NCBI RefSeq assembly: GCF_900108875.1
Contig: NZ_FNYJ01000001.1
Coordinates: 558,001 to 622,000 of the forward strand
DNA from: Pseudomonas sp. NFR16
Lineage (GTDB): Bacteria; Pseudomonadota; Gammaproteobacteria; Pseudomonadales; Pseudomonadaceae
Direction: 5' to 3'
DNA: 64,000 nt
Position numbers and translations under genes: made by a program. Under the pieces are notes generated by a model. The model saw only the letters and a program-made list of their open reading frames with translations. It searched no databases and was not told the DNA's origin. This document shows positions 44,579 to 53,627 of this stretch, piece by piece (within the stretch, counting starts at the first letter, position 1; the number at the start of each line of letters is the position of its first letter).

Positions 44579-45098
44579 ACGAATACCTTCCTGAATGAGT
44601 CGTTCTGAACTTGAGCGCGGGTGATGTGGATACCCCCGGCGCCAGCGTCGCGATGATACGTGGGCTGACGACGGCTGCAACGGGATCGCCAACGCACTGG
44701 TCAATAACCGCAAGATTGCGCAAGTTGCGACGGCTTTTCCCATCTGTCTCGCGGCCTTTTACTCGCCATTGTCGCGATTCGGCGACCGGTAAGCCGCGAA
44801 TTTAGCGGAGGACAGCCACGTTCGGCAGTCGATGTCCGGAATCCTTGCGGATTCGTCATTGTTGACCCATTTGATCGCCCCTAACATTCATTTCAACGGA
44901 TTAGACGACTGGTCTACTCCAAAGTAACTACAGCAACAGTCAATTTACGCAATGCTCAAGACGGATAAGCAAAGTTGTCTTTCAGCGTGCCGGGTGCGAC
45001 GAGCACTTAGGGCCTGATATACGCACCTTTCGAACTTACGAGCTGACTGATGTTGCACTTCTTATCTATATCGACTCACGCTTCTGGAGATTATTGAT
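44579..45098. other. 520-bp divergent gap with no gene
   Basis: No coding frame here is convincing: short ORFs have no ribosome site or family look. The right half (about 44860-45060) is more AT-rich and holds the TAGAC-N5-GTCTA site at 44902-44916. A GAACTT at 45032 lacks a proper -10 partner. The left half probably holds the promoter of the cupin/ugd pair. Confidence 0.6.
44902..44916. promoter_or_regulatory. TetR/NemR-like operator upstream of the aldehyde dehydrogenase gene
   Basis: TAGACGACTGGTCTA contains perfect inverted TAGAC/GTCTA arms around five bases. It resembles the operator half-sites I recall for NemR-type TetR repressors, which control Old Yellow Enzyme genes; the two genes downstream are an aldehyde dehydrogenase and such an enzyme. 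No tetR gene is in the window beside it. Confidence 0.5.
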
Positions 45099-46553
45099 AT
45101 GGCCACTGCCTCCCGCACACGTGTATCTAACAGCCTGTTCGACGGTCCTTATTACCTGAGCATTGCCGGCCAACTGGTCGAAACCCATGAAACATTCGAT
45201 GTGATGAACCCGGCCACCGGCCAGGTTCTGGCTCAGGCACCGGCCGGCACCGCCGAGCAACTGGAAGACGCCATTGCCGCTGCCAAATCGGCGTTCAAAG
45301 GCTGGTCTGCGCTGAGCTACGACGAACGCGAGCAGTACCTGATTGCTTATGCCGACGCCTTGCAGGCGCATCGCGATGAATTGTCCGTGTTGCTGACGCT
45401 GGAGCAGGGCAAGCCGCTCAAAACCATGGCGCAGCCTGAAGTCGATCAGGCGATTTCCTGGATTCGCCAGATCGCCGCGCGGCGCATTCCGGTCGAGATC
45501 GTGGAAGAGAATGACAGCCACATCGTCGAGCTGCACCATACGCCGCTGGGCGTCGTCGGCGCGATCACGCCGTGGAACTTCCCGGTACTGCTGGCGTTGT
45601 GGAAGGTCGCGCCTGCGCTGCTGACCGGCAACACCATGGTGATCAAGCCGTCACCGTTCACCCCGTTGACCACTCTGCGTTTCGGGCAAATCGCCCAATC
45701 GGTACTGCCGGCCGGCGTTTTGTCGGTGGTCTCCGGCGGCAACGAACTCGGCCCGCAGATGACCGCTCACCCCGACATCGCCAAGATCAGCTTCACTGGC
45801 TCGACCGAGACCGGCAAGCACGTGATCCGCTCGGCTGCCGGCACGGTCAAGCGCCTGACCCTGGAAATGGGCGGCAACGATGCGGCCATCGTCATGCCCG
45901 ACGCTGACTGGAAATCAATCATCCCGCAGCTGTTCTGGGGCGCCATCGGCAACTCCGGGCAGTGGTGCGTCGGCATCAAGCGCCTCTACATCCATCGCTC
46001 GTTCCATGCGCCGTTCGTGGCGGCGTTCGTCGAATACGCCCGTCAGCAGAAACTCGGTAACGGTCTGGATGCCGAGGTCACGGTCGGACCGGTGCAGAAC
46101 AAGATGCAGTTCGACAAAGTCCGCACGTTCCTGGACGACATCAAGGCCAACGGCCAGAACATCGTTCTGGGCGGCGAGGTCGATGAAAGCCGTCCGGGCT
46201 ACTTCATCCCGGTGACGGTGGTGGATAACCCGCCCGAGCAATCGAAGATCGTCCAGGAAGAGCAGTTCGGCCCCATCGTCCCGATCATCGTTTACGACGA
46301 AGTGGATGACGTGATCGAGCGTGCCAACGACAGCCCGTTCGGCCTCGGCGGTTCGGTCTGGGGGCGTGACACTCGCGCGGCGGTGGCGGTGGCCAATCGC
46401 CTGGAGACCGGCATGGTCTGGGTCAATGAAATGCACACCCAGGGCGTGGACATCCCGTTCGGCGGCCACAAGCAATCCGGGGTAGGCACCGAGCAGGGGC
46501 ATGAAGGCCGGCTGCTGTTCACCAACCCCAAGACCGTCCTGATCAAGAAGTAA
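45099..46553 (+). CDS. NAD(P)-dependent aldehyde dehydrogenase
   Basis: A 484-residue enzyme oxidising an aldehyde to the acid. The fold is complete: PATGQVLAQAPAGTAEQLEDAI, ITPWNFPVLLALWKVAPALLTGNTMVIKPSPFTPL, the FTGSTETGKHV cofactor loop, general base Glu256 in LTLEMGGND and catalytic Cys290 in NSGQWCVGIKR. The 'EMHTQGVDIPFGGHKQSGVGTEQGHEG' C-terminal segment is intact. ATG 45099 has a GGAG six to nine bases upstream (TCTGGAGATTATTGAT). Substrate is not determined; context with the Old Yellow Enzyme gene suggests detoxification of reactive aldehydes or electrophiles. Confidence 0.93.
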   Translation: MATASRTRVSNSLFDGPYYLSIAGQLVETHETFDVMNPATGQVLAQAPAGTAEQLEDAIAAAKSAFKGWSALSYDEREQYLIAYADALQAHRDELSVLLTLEQGKPLKTMAQPEVDQAISWIRQIAARRIPVEIVEENDSHIVELHHTPLGVVGAITPWNFPVLLALWKVAPALLTGNTMVIKPSPFTPLTTLRFGQIAQSVLPAGVLSVVSGGNELGPQMTAHPDIAKISFTGSTETGKHVIRSAAGTVKRLTLEMGGNDAAIVMPDADWKSIIPQLFWGAIGNSGQWCVGIKRLYIHRSFHAPFVAAFVEYARQQKLGNGLDAEVTVGPVQNKMQFDKVRTFLDDIKANGQNIVLGGEVDESRPGYFIPVTVVDNPPEQSKIVQEEQFGPIVPIIVYDEVDDVIERANDSPFGLGGSVWGRDTRAAVAVANRLETGMVWVNEMHTQGVDIPFGGHKQSGVGTEQGHEGRLLFTNPKTVLIKK

Positions 46554-46629
46554 GCCGGCCGCTGGCCTCTCGCACAGAGAGGCCACGCGCCACTCGATTT
46601 ATCTCCTCTTTCTCAACCGGAATACCGCC

Positions 46630-47754
46630 ATGTCTCATCACGCTCTGTTTACGCCCGTGGAACTGGGTCGCCTGACCCTCAAGAACCGTATCGCTTTCCC
46701 GCCCCTGACCCGGCAACGGAGCGCCCAGCCGGGCGATGTCGCCTCCGACCTGATGTCGGTGTATTACCGCCAGCGCGCTTCGGCGGGCTTCATGGTCACC
46801 GAAGGTACGCAGATCGAGCCGCGCGGACAGGGCTATGCCTGGACGCCGGGCATCTACACCCAGGCGCAGATCGAGGGCTGGAGGAAAGTCACCGACGCGG
46901 TGCACGCTGAAGACGGCGTGATTTTCGCCCAGCTCTGGCACGTCGGGCGGGTCTCTCATCATGCGCTGCAGCCCGATGGCGCCGCGCCAGTGGCACCTTC
47001 GGCCATCCGTGCCGAAAACGCCAAAGCTTTCATTCAGACCGGTCCGGGCACCGGCGAACTGGTTGCGCCGTCACTGCCGCGTGCATTGAGCATTGCCGAA
47101 ATCGAAACCCTGGTCGGGCTCTACGCCACCGCCGCGCGAAATGCGATTGCCGCCGGTTTCGACGGCGTCGAGATTCATGCCGCAAACGGCTATCTGGTCA
47201 ATCAGTTCATTTCCGAGCATTCCAACCAGCGCGATGACCAATACGGCGGTTCGCTGGAAAACCGCCTGCGCTTTCTCCGCGAGGTGGTTCAGGCCGTCGC
47301 CGACGCCGTCGGTCCTGAACGTCTGGGCGTGCGCTTCACGCCGCTGTTCACCAGCACCGATCAGGACCGCGTGTACATCGGCATGGTGGAGAAAGACCCG
47401 CACCACACCTACATCGAGGCGATCAAGGTGTTGCAGGAGGCAGGCGTTGCCTATGTTTCGATTGCCGAAGCGGACTGGGACAACGCGCCCGATCTGCCCG
47501 AGCAGTTCCGTCGCGACGTGCGCACAACCTTCAGCGGCCGGATTATCTACGCCGGTCGCTACACCGCTGAGCGCGGCGCCCGGCTGGTAGAGGCGGGGCT
47601 GGCGGACCTCATCGGGTTCGGCCGTCCGTTCATTGCCAATCCGGATTTGCCGGCGCGCATCTCCAATGGCTGGCCGCTCAACCCGTTGATCCCGTCGACC
47701 CTCTACGGCGGCACGGAAGCGGGCTTCACCGACTACCCGGCCTACGCCGGCTGA
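46630..47754 (+). CDS. Old Yellow Enzyme family reductase (NemA-like)
   Basis: A 374-residue FMN-dependent ene reductase. Family motifs: LFTPVELGRLTLKNRIAFPPLTRQRS, EGTQIEPRGQGYAWTPGIYTQAQIEGW, FAQLWHVGRVSHHALQPDG, EIHAANGYLVNQFISEHSNQR, and YGGSLENRLRFLREVV; the C-terminal FMN segment is RIIYAGRYTAERGARLVEAGLADLIGFGRPFIANPDLPARI. It reduces activated double bonds of quinones, maleimides or nitro compounds with NAD(P)H. It follows the aldehyde dehydrogenase by 76 bp, probably in one operon, and a TetR/NemR-like operator stands upstream of the pair. Confidence 0.92.
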   Translation: MSHHALFTPVELGRLTLKNRIAFPPLTRQRSAQPGDVASDLMSVYYRQRASAGFMVTEGTQIEPRGQGYAWTPGIYTQAQIEGWRKVTDAVHAEDGVIFAQLWHVGRVSHHALQPDGAAPVAPSAIRAENAKAFIQTGPGTGELVAPSLPRALSIAEIETLVGLYATAARNAIAAGFDGVEIHAANGYLVNQFISEHSNQRDDQYGGSLENRLRFLREVVQAVADAVGPERLGVRFTPLFTSTDQDRVYIGMVEKDPHHTYIEAIKVLQEAGVAYVSIAEADWDNAPDLPEQFRRDVRTTFSGRIIYAGRYTAERGARLVEAGLADLIGFGRPFIANPDLPARISNGWPLNPLIPSTLYGGTEAGFTDYPAYAG

Positions 47755-48122
47755 CCGCAACCCTTCGCCGGGCCGGCATGAGTCGGTCCGGCCCGTTCCG
47801 GGCTCGGAACCAAGCCGTCGCTGAGGGGCGCCATCGTCCGCTTGGCGCTGGTGGGCACGCCGGCCACCACGATCGCGTCGAGTGCCATTCATTCGGGGCA
47901 GTGCCGCTTCCGGCGCTCGGCATGGGCGGACCTTTCCCGCTGGCCATGACGCTGCCGCTTGACAATGCATCCATCCCGAAACGCTGCGGCCCAGGAAATC
48001 CGCGGGTTTCGGATCCAATAAGCTATCAAAGTGCTATTAGACGGAAGGTCGCTTCCAGCTATTGAGTTAGTAGTGGCTCAATGACATATTCGCGCCGTCT
48101 CCACTACCTCTCGTGTACAAAA
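47755..48122. other. 368-bp gap with hairpins, no gene
   Basis: Just after the Old Yellow Enzyme stop, GGGCCGG (47770-47776) and CCGGCCC (47788-47794) form a strong stem with an 11-nt loop and little T tract; this may end the operon. Near the right end ATTGAG (48061-48066) and CTCAAT (48077-48082) are inverted around 10 bases, a possible operator for the protease gene. A TTGACA at about 47969 has no clear -10. No ORF is convincing. Confidence 0.5.
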
Positions 48123-48776
48123 ATGCGCCCCCTCAAGTCGCTTGTAGCAGCCTCAGTGCTGATCAGCGGGTGCAATGGAATGCCAGTCGCTTTTACCCAG
48201 GATCCAGTCTATGACCAAGCGTTCGTCGTTCATTCCGGCGCGCCGCTGCCCTATATCCTGATGGGCACGGCGATCCAGTGGAATGAAGACTACGCGGTGA
48301 CGGTCAAGCACATTCCTTATCTGTCAGGCTCGGTGTACCAGGGGCAGGGCGACGTGCAGTTCTTCCGCCACAAGGCCAATGGCGTCCCGCTCTGGCGCGC
48401 CTATCAGCCCGGCGAAGCAGTCACGGCGGTGGGCTTCAACTCGGTGTACATGTCGGTCAAGGGCAGCGGTCATGCCTTGCCGGCGATGGTCCGGCTGGAC
48501 AGCAAAGAAGGCAACGTCATGTACGGCACCCACGATGGCCCGACCGCCAAGGGGATGTCCGGCGGGCCGGTTTTCGCCGCCGATGGCAAAGTGGTCGGCA
48601 TCACCGTGGCGTTCCTTACGTCCGGTGACCTGACCGCCCTGAAACGTCCGGATCTGGCCAACCAGCCGCGGGTCAGCATCTTCATGCCGTACGCCGAGAT
48701 CAACCGTGAATGGAACCGTTACCTGGCGCAGGCCGCCCCCGTCGCTGCGCCAGCCACCCACCTGGCCAGCCGCTGA
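48123..48776 (+). CDS. S1-like serine protease lipoprotein
   Basis: A 217-residue protein with a short lipoprotein signal (MRPLKSLVAASVLISGC, Cys17 lipidated). The mature part looks like a compact trypsin-like domain: His63 in AVTVKHIPYL, a plausible Asp77 in GQGDVQFFRHK, and Ser146 in KGMSGGPVFAADGKVVGITVAF, the standard GxSGGP motif. That gives a possible catalytic triad in order; activity is untested. The start at 48123 is preferred over 48081, which would add a Ser/Tyr/Cys-rich leader. Its stop is directly adjacent to the stop of the HlyD-like gene on the other strand, the two sharing the six-base palindrome TGATCA. Confidence 0.75.
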   Translation: MRPLKSLVAASVLISGCNGMPVAFTQDPVYDQAFVVHSGAPLPYILMGTAIQWNEDYAVTVKHIPYLSGSVYQGQGDVQFFRHKANGVPLWRAYQPGEAVTAVGFNSVYMSVKGSGHALPAMVRLDSKEGNVMYGTHDGPTAKGMSGGPVFAADGKVVGITVAFLTSGDLTALKRPDLANQPRVSIFMPYAEINREWNRYLAQAAPVAAPATHLASR

Positions 48777-49985
48777 TCAACGCTCACGCAAGGCTTCGCG
48801 TGCGCGATTGAGCGGTTTGATCAGGTAGTCGAGCACGGTCTTTTCGCCAGTGCGGATGTCTACCGTGGCGATCATGCCGGGCACGATGGCGAAGCTTTTA
48901 CCGGCCTTGTTGCGCAGTACATCCGACTGGGTGCGGATGTACACCCGGTAATAGAAGATCTCGGGTTTGACTTCGTCCTGGATAGTGTCCGGCGAAATGG
49001 TCACCACTTTGCCATCCAGGCTTCCGTAGATCGAATAGTCGTAGGCGGTGATCTTGACCTTGGCTTCCTGATCCGGATGGATGAAGGCAATGTCGCGCGG
49101 CGAGATGCGCGTCTCGATCAGCAATTGCTCATCCAGCGGCACGATCTGCATCAACTGACCGTTGGGCGGCACCACACCGCCGATGGTCGTGACTTCAATG
49201 TCCTTGACGACGCCGCGCACCGGCGAGCGGATTGTCAGGCGTGACAGCGAATCGGTGCGGCCGCGAATGACCGCGATCAGCGTCTGCGCTTCGGCGTTGG
49301 CCTTGGCCAGATCCTCACGCGCGCGCACCATGTAATCCGATTTCGCTTCGGTGACTTTCAGCTCAAGCTCCGATCGCTGACGGTTCAGCCGCAGCACTTC
49401 GACACGACTGGAAGCGCCGATCTTAGCCAGGTTTTCAGTGATGGCCAGCTCGTCACGCACCAGCTTGAGCGAACTCTGAATGCCTGCCAGGGTTTCTTCC
49501 AGGCCCTTGCGTCGAGTGGTGTACAGCTCGGTTTCGGCGCGGATCAGCTCGGGGTAGCGACTCAGTGACTCGTCGAACTTCAGCGGTTTCTCGCTCACTT
49601 CGGCCTGCAGTCGATTGACGCTCGCCAGCGCGGCCCGGTACTTGGCTTCACTTTCGCCGACATTGGATTCAGTCTTCACCGCGTCCAGTTGCGCAAGCAC
49701 CTGACCGCGCTCGACGAGGGCGCCCTCGGTGACATTCATCTCCTTGATGATGCCGCCTTCCATTGACTGGATGAGCTGCTCGCGGGAGCTGGGCACGACC
49801 TTGCCGGTGCCGGTCGACACTTCCACGACTTCGAACCACGCCGCCCAGGCGAGAAAGCACGCCAGCATCAATGTGCATCCCCAGATCACCCGCACGCCGC
49901 CGGTGATGCTGCGCTCGTCGCTGCCGTCCAGATACGTCACCTGGTCGGGCAGGCGCGGCGTCTGGTCAGTGGTGAGTGATTTCAT
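48777..49985 (-). CDS. Type I secretion membrane fusion protein (HlyD/LapC type)
   Basis: A 402-residue HlyD-family protein. One transmembrane helix lies at about 33-50 (GCTLMLACFLAWAAWFEVV). The lipoyl-like halves are EGGIIKEMNVTEGALVERGQVLAQLDA and LTIRSPVRGVVKDIEVTTIGGVVPPNGQLMQIVP, flanking a long periplasmic coiled-coil of about 170 residues; 'FIHPDQEAKVKITAYDYSIYGSLDGKVVTISPD' is the beta-barrel signature of the family. It connects the ABC exporter to the TolC channel, overlaps the ABC gene by four bases, and is last of the adhesin-secretion cluster. Confidence 0.93.
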   Translation of the reverse strand: MKSLTTDQTPRLPDQVTYLDGSDERSITGGVRVIWGCTLMLACFLAWAAWFEVVEVSTGTGKVVPSSREQLIQSMEGGIIKEMNVTEGALVERGQVLAQLDAVKTESNVGESEAKYRAALASVNRLQAEVSEKPLKFDESLSRYPELIRAETELYTTRRKGLEETLAGIQSSLKLVRDELAITENLAKIGASSRVEVLRLNRQRSELELKVTEAKSDYMVRAREDLAKANAEAQTLIAVIRGRTDSLSRLTIRSPVRGVVKDIEVTTIGGVVPPNGQLMQIVPLDEQLLIETRISPRDIAFIHPDQEAKVKITAYDYSIYGSLDGKVVTISPDTIQDEVKPEIFYYRVYIRTQSDVLRNKAGKSFAIVPGMIATVDIRTGEKTVLDYLIKPLNRAREALRER

Positions 49986-52141
49986 GCCTGAGCTCCTTGC
50001 GGCTGACGCAGTCGGGTGAGGGCCGCATCGCGATGGTCATCGATGACGATTCTGCCGTTGTCGACCACGATGATGCGTTCCACCAGTTGCAGCACGCTGA
50101 CCCTGTGCGTTGCCACAATCAACGTGCGGCCCTGACACCAGGTCGTGAGCTTTTCCAGGAGCAGGCGTTCGGTGATGTCATCCAGCGACGCCGTGGGCTC
50201 GTCCAGCAACAGCACCTGCGGCTGGCGGATCAGCAGGCGTGACAGCAGCAGACTCTGGCGCTGCCCGCCGGACAGTCCCAGCCCGCCTTCCAGAATCAGA
50301 TGGTCCATGCCTTTGGGCAATTGGCGGACGAAGTCGAGTGCGCCGGTCACCGCCAACGCCGCGATAATTTCCTGATCGCTGGCCTGACCGGCGCCCAGGG
50401 TGATGTTGTCTCGCAGCGTGCCGTGGAACAGCCGCGCCTGCTGGGACATCAGGCCGACATCGCGACGCAGGTCGGCCGGATCGATGTGAGCCAGAGCGAT
50501 GCCGTCCAGGGTGGTTTCGCCGCTGCTCAGGTCCATGGCCCCGGCGAGCGCTTGCAGAAGGGTCGATTTACCCGCGCCGTTGCGACCCAGAACGGCGATG
50601 CGTTCGCCGGGACGGATCTTCAGGTCGATACCGCTCAGCGCTGGCGAGGCTTCTTCGCTATAGCGAAAGCCGGCCTGCCGCAGTTGATAGTCGCCGCGGA
50701 TCGCCGGCAGGTGCACGCGCTGGCTGCCCTCGGGATGGTCCACCGGCATCTGCATGATCCGGTTCAAGCCCTGCAGGGCGACCTTGGCCTGTTGCCAGCG
50801 GGTCAGCACGTGGGTCAGTTGGGCCATCGGGCCCATCATCCGCGAAGACAGGATCGACGCAGCCACCAGACTGCCGGTGGTCAGGTCGCCGGAAATGACC
50901 ATGGGCGCCCCGAAGACGATGACGATGGCAAACACGCCGCCTTGCACGTTCTGGGTCCAGGCCACCAGGCTGTTGGTCAGCGAGCGCAAGCGCAGGCTGC
51001 TGTCGGCCGATGCCGCGTTGTAGTGGTTCCACTGTTGCTGAAAGCGCTGCTCGGCTTGCAGCGCCTTGATGTCGTCCATGCCCTGGACGCTTTCCACCAG
51101 CATTGCATTGCGCAGCGCGGCCTCGCGCATCGATGCATTGGCCAGCTTCGCCAGCTTGCCCTGGGCGAGCATGCCCGGCAGCACCATCGCCACCAGCGCC
51201 AGCAACGGGATCAGCACCAGATTCCCGCCGATCAGATAAAACACCAGCAGAAACAGGAAAAAGAACGGCATGTCCGCCAGCGCCGTCGCGGTACTGGAGG
51301 TGATCAGGTCGCGGATCTGCTCAAGCTCGCGCAACTGTGAAATGAACGAGCCGGTGGATTTGGGGCGCACCGAATTGCGCAGGCGCAGGGCGTGGCCGAA
51401 TACCAGGTCCGACACCCGCAGGTCGGCGCGTTTGCCGAGTACGTCGGTGATGCGCAGGCGCATGACGCGCATGACGAAGTCGAAGATCAGCGCCAGCATC
51501 ACGCCGCCGAACAGCACATACAGCGTCGGCAGCGACTCGGCAGGGATGACGCGGTCATAGACCTGCATGGAAAACAGCACGCCAGCCATGCCCAGCAGGT
51601 TGGCCACCAGCGAGGCGAGCATCACCTGACTGTAGGGGCGCAGGTCGCTGAGGACGATGCGCCTGAACCAGTGCTCGTCGTACGGCTTGATGTAGTCGTT
51701 GGTGCGCACATCGCTCAGCGGCTGGGTGGGTCGCAGAATCACCGTGCGCAGCGCCTGGCTGGCCAGCGCCGACGGATCGATGCGACTCTGCAGGCCCTGA
51801 TCGCCGCTGTAGGCGATGCCCAGTTCGCCGTGCTCGCTCACGCTTTCGATGACGCCAATCTGCCCGTCCTGCAACTGCACGATCAGCGGCGTTCGCCAGC
51901 GGCTCAGGCTCTTGTGATCATAGCGGGCGAACTTGACGCTCAGACCGGCCTGACGCGCCATGTGCCGGACGACGTCCTCCACCCGGCCTTCGCTGTGGAT
52001 CGAAGCGAGGCGAATGCTTTCCGGCGAAACATCCAGCCGGTAGTGCCGCGCGACCTTGAGCACCGCTTCCAGCCACGGCGAGTAATCCTGGCGCTGGGGC
52101 CCGGCTGACGGATCGTGAGGGATGACCACGGAATCGTTCAT
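49982..52141 (-). CDS. Type I secretion ABC transporter (LapB type, with degenerate C39-like domain)
   Basis: A 719-residue exporter with three parts. Residues 1-140 form a C39-peptidase-like domain (LEAVLKVARHYRLDVSPESIRLA.. RHMARQAGLSVKFARY..) that has no catalytic cysteine at the usual N-terminal position, as in LapB and HlyB, so it binds rather than cuts the substrate. A six-helix transmembrane domain follows (RIVLSDLRPYSQVMLASLVANLLGMAGVLFSMQVYDRVIP). The nucleotide-binding domain has Walker A LGRNGAGKST at about 515-525, LSGGQRQSLLLSRLL and VLLLDEPTASLDD. It overlaps the neighbouring genes at both ends by four bases. Confidence 0.95.
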   Translation of the reverse strand: MNDSVVIPHDPSAGPQRQDYSPWLEAVLKVARHYRLDVSPESIRLASIHSEGRVEDVVRHMARQAGLSVKFARYDHKSLSRWRTPLIVQLQDGQIGVIESVSEHGELGIAYSGDQGLQSRIDPSALASQALRTVILRPTQPLSDVRTNDYIKPYDEHWFRRIVLSDLRPYSQVMLASLVANLLGMAGVLFSMQVYDRVIPAESLPTLYVLFGGVMLALIFDFVMRVMRLRITDVLGKRADLRVSDLVFGHALRLRNSVRPKSTGSFISQLRELEQIRDLITSSTATALADMPFFFLFLLVFYLIGGNLVLIPLLALVAMVLPGMLAQGKLAKLANASMREAALRNAMLVESVQGMDDIKALQAEQRFQQQWNHYNAASADSSLRLRSLTNSLVAWTQNVQGGVFAIVIVFGAPMVISGDLTTGSLVAASILSSRMMGPMAQLTHVLTRWQQAKVALQGLNRIMQMPVDHPEGSQRVHLPAIRGDYQLRQAGFRYSEEASPALSGIDLKIRPGERIAVLGRNGAGKSTLLQALAGAMDLSSGETTLDGIALAHIDPADLRRDVGLMSQQARLFHGTLRDNITLGAGQASDQEIIAALAVTGALDFVRQLPKGMDHLILEGGLGLSGGQRQSLLLSRLLIRQPQVLLLDEPTASLDDITERLLLEKLTTWCQGRTLIVATHRVSVLQLVERIIVVDNGRIVIDDHRDAALTRLRQPQGAQA

Positions 52142-53583
52142 GGCAGGATCTCCACATGCTGGATGGTGCTGTGATCGATACCGAAGGCACGTCGCAGCGC
52201 GCCACTGTTGTACAGGCAGTCGATCTGCAGACGGCGCAGGTCGGCCTGGGTGTTGGCGAGGTCGAAGCGCGACTGATGGATTTCCTGCTCGGCGTTGAGC
52301 AGGTCGAGCAGCGGGCGCGTGCCCAGTTCAAGGTACTGCCTGCCGTACAGTTCACGGGCTTCGGTGATGCTGGTCTGGCGGTATTCCAGCGAGTTGAGCC
52401 GGCGCGTGAGCCCGGAGGTTTGCGCCTGTGCTTCACTCAGTCCCTGGCGTGCCTGCAGGCGGGCGGCGTCTTCGGCCGAGTCGGCGGCAGTCAATGCGTA
52501 CCCGGCCGCGCGGCTGCGGGCGCTGATGGCGCCGCCTTGATAGATCGGCACCTCCAGATTAAGGAAAATGCCGACCTGGGTGCGGTCGATGGCCGGGTTC
52601 TGATTGTCATAATTGTTGTCCAGGTACTGGTTGAACGACGGCTGCAGCGACAGCGTCGGATAGGCCTCGGACCTGGCCTGCGCCAGTTCGGCCTGCGCCT
52701 GGGTGCGTTGCGCGGCTGCCTGCAGCACGGCAGGCAGCGCGTCGGTGATGACCGGCGCGTTGCAGGCCTGTCCCAGCGACGGCGTAAACGCCTCGTTGAC
52801 CTGCGGCGGCGTCTGGCGTCCGAGCAGGTTGGTCAGGGTGGCGAGCCAGCGGGCGTACTGCGCCTTGAACTCCTGCAACGTGGCCATGCCGCCCTCGGCG
52901 CGCGACTGGGCTTGAACGACATCGGAACGGGTGCTGGCGCCCATGTCACTGCGCTGCTTGGCAAGCTCGACGATGTCGCCGATGCCGCTGATCTGCTGGC
53001 GGGCAATTTCCAGCAAGTGTTGATAGCGCTGCACTTCGATGTAGGCGAAGGCCGTATCGCGGCCGACCTGATCGATCGCCAGCAGAATTCCGGCCTGGCT
53101 GCGGGCGGCCCGGGCTTTTGCGGCGTCGACGGCGTTGGAAACCTTGCCGAAGTCGTAGAGCATTTGCTTGAGCGAAATGCTGACCGACTGGCTGCTCGCA
53201 TCGCTGCCGGTTCCGCTGCTGTATCCGCCTTTCACGCCGCCGGATATCTGCGGGTAGTAGCCGGCTTCGGCGACGTTGATGCCTTCGGCCTGCTGATACA
53301 GCGTACCGATGGCTTCGCTGATGCTGGGGTGCCAATCGACCGCAAGCCGCACCGCCTGCTCCAGGCCCAGCGTCTGGTTGTCCTCCCTCGCCGGCACAGA
53401 AGAGGCAGGCAGCACAGGTCTTTTGCGTGTATCGGCCGCCGGATGGGTTTGCAGGCGGGAAGGGCTGATGCTGCGCAGGCCGGGATCGATGTGATCCTGG
53501 GCCGTTGCAGCGGTAACCATCGGGTGGTACAGGCCGACGGTCAACACCACCATCGGCCATTTTTGACGACGAACGCCTCTCAC
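52138..53583 (-). CDS. TolC-family outer membrane protein for type I secretion (LapE type)
   Basis: A 481-residue channel protein starting at GTG 53583 with AAGGGA five bases upstream. A signal peptide is present (KWPMVVLTVGLYHPMVTAATAQ). Two outer-membrane-efflux repeats follow: LEQAVRLAVDWHPSISEAIGTLYQQAEGI.. and AQAELAQARSEAYPTLSLQPSFNQYLDN, with LNLEVPIYQGGAISARSRAAGYAL as the second-half signature. Such proteins of agglutination or adhesin systems lack the lipid anchor of the Mdt channel above. It follows the adhesin by 44 bp; that gap contains the perfect 14-bp palindrome GAAAGCCGGCTTTC (53602-53615). Confidence 0.93.
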   Translation of the reverse strand: MRGVRRQKWPMVVLTVGLYHPMVTAATAQDHIDPGLRSISPSRLQTHPAADTRKRPVLPASSVPAREDNQTLGLEQAVRLAVDWHPSISEAIGTLYQQAEGINVAEAGYYPQISGGVKGGYSSGTGSDASSQSVSISLKQMLYDFGKVSNAVDAAKARAARSQAGILLAIDQVGRDTAFAYIEVQRYQHLLEIARQQISGIGDIVELAKQRSDMGASTRSDVVQAQSRAEGGMATLQEFKAQYARWLATLTNLLGRQTPPQVNEAFTPSLGQACNAPVITDALPAVLQAAAQRTQAQAELAQARSEAYPTLSLQPSFNQYLDNNYDNQNPAIDRTQVGIFLNLEVPIYQGGAISARSRAAGYALTAADSAEDAARLQARQGLSEAQAQTSGLTRRLNSLEYRQTSITEARELYGRQYLELGTRPLLDLLNAEQEIHQSRFDLANTQADLRRLQIDCLYNSGALRRAFGIDHSTIQHVEILP

Positions 53584-53627
53584 ATTATTCCCTTACTGTT
53601 CGAAAGCCGGCTTTCCTGGCAATTGCT

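Noticed and set aside
44611-44805. 64-codon ORF in the gap upstream of the aldehyde dehydrogenase.
   Set aside because: No ribosome site, Arg/Ser/Thr-rich, and antisense to the cupin upstream region; no family pattern.
45032-45060. GAACTT before the aldehyde dehydrogenase gene as a second AlgU promoter.
   Set aside because: There is no TC-N2-A box at 16 or 17 bp; the sequence at that distance is GCACT.
53602-53615. GAAAGCCGGCTTTC between adhesin and TolC gene as a terminator.
   Set aside because: A palindrome with no loop of its own and no T tract; export genes directly downstream argue for read-through.
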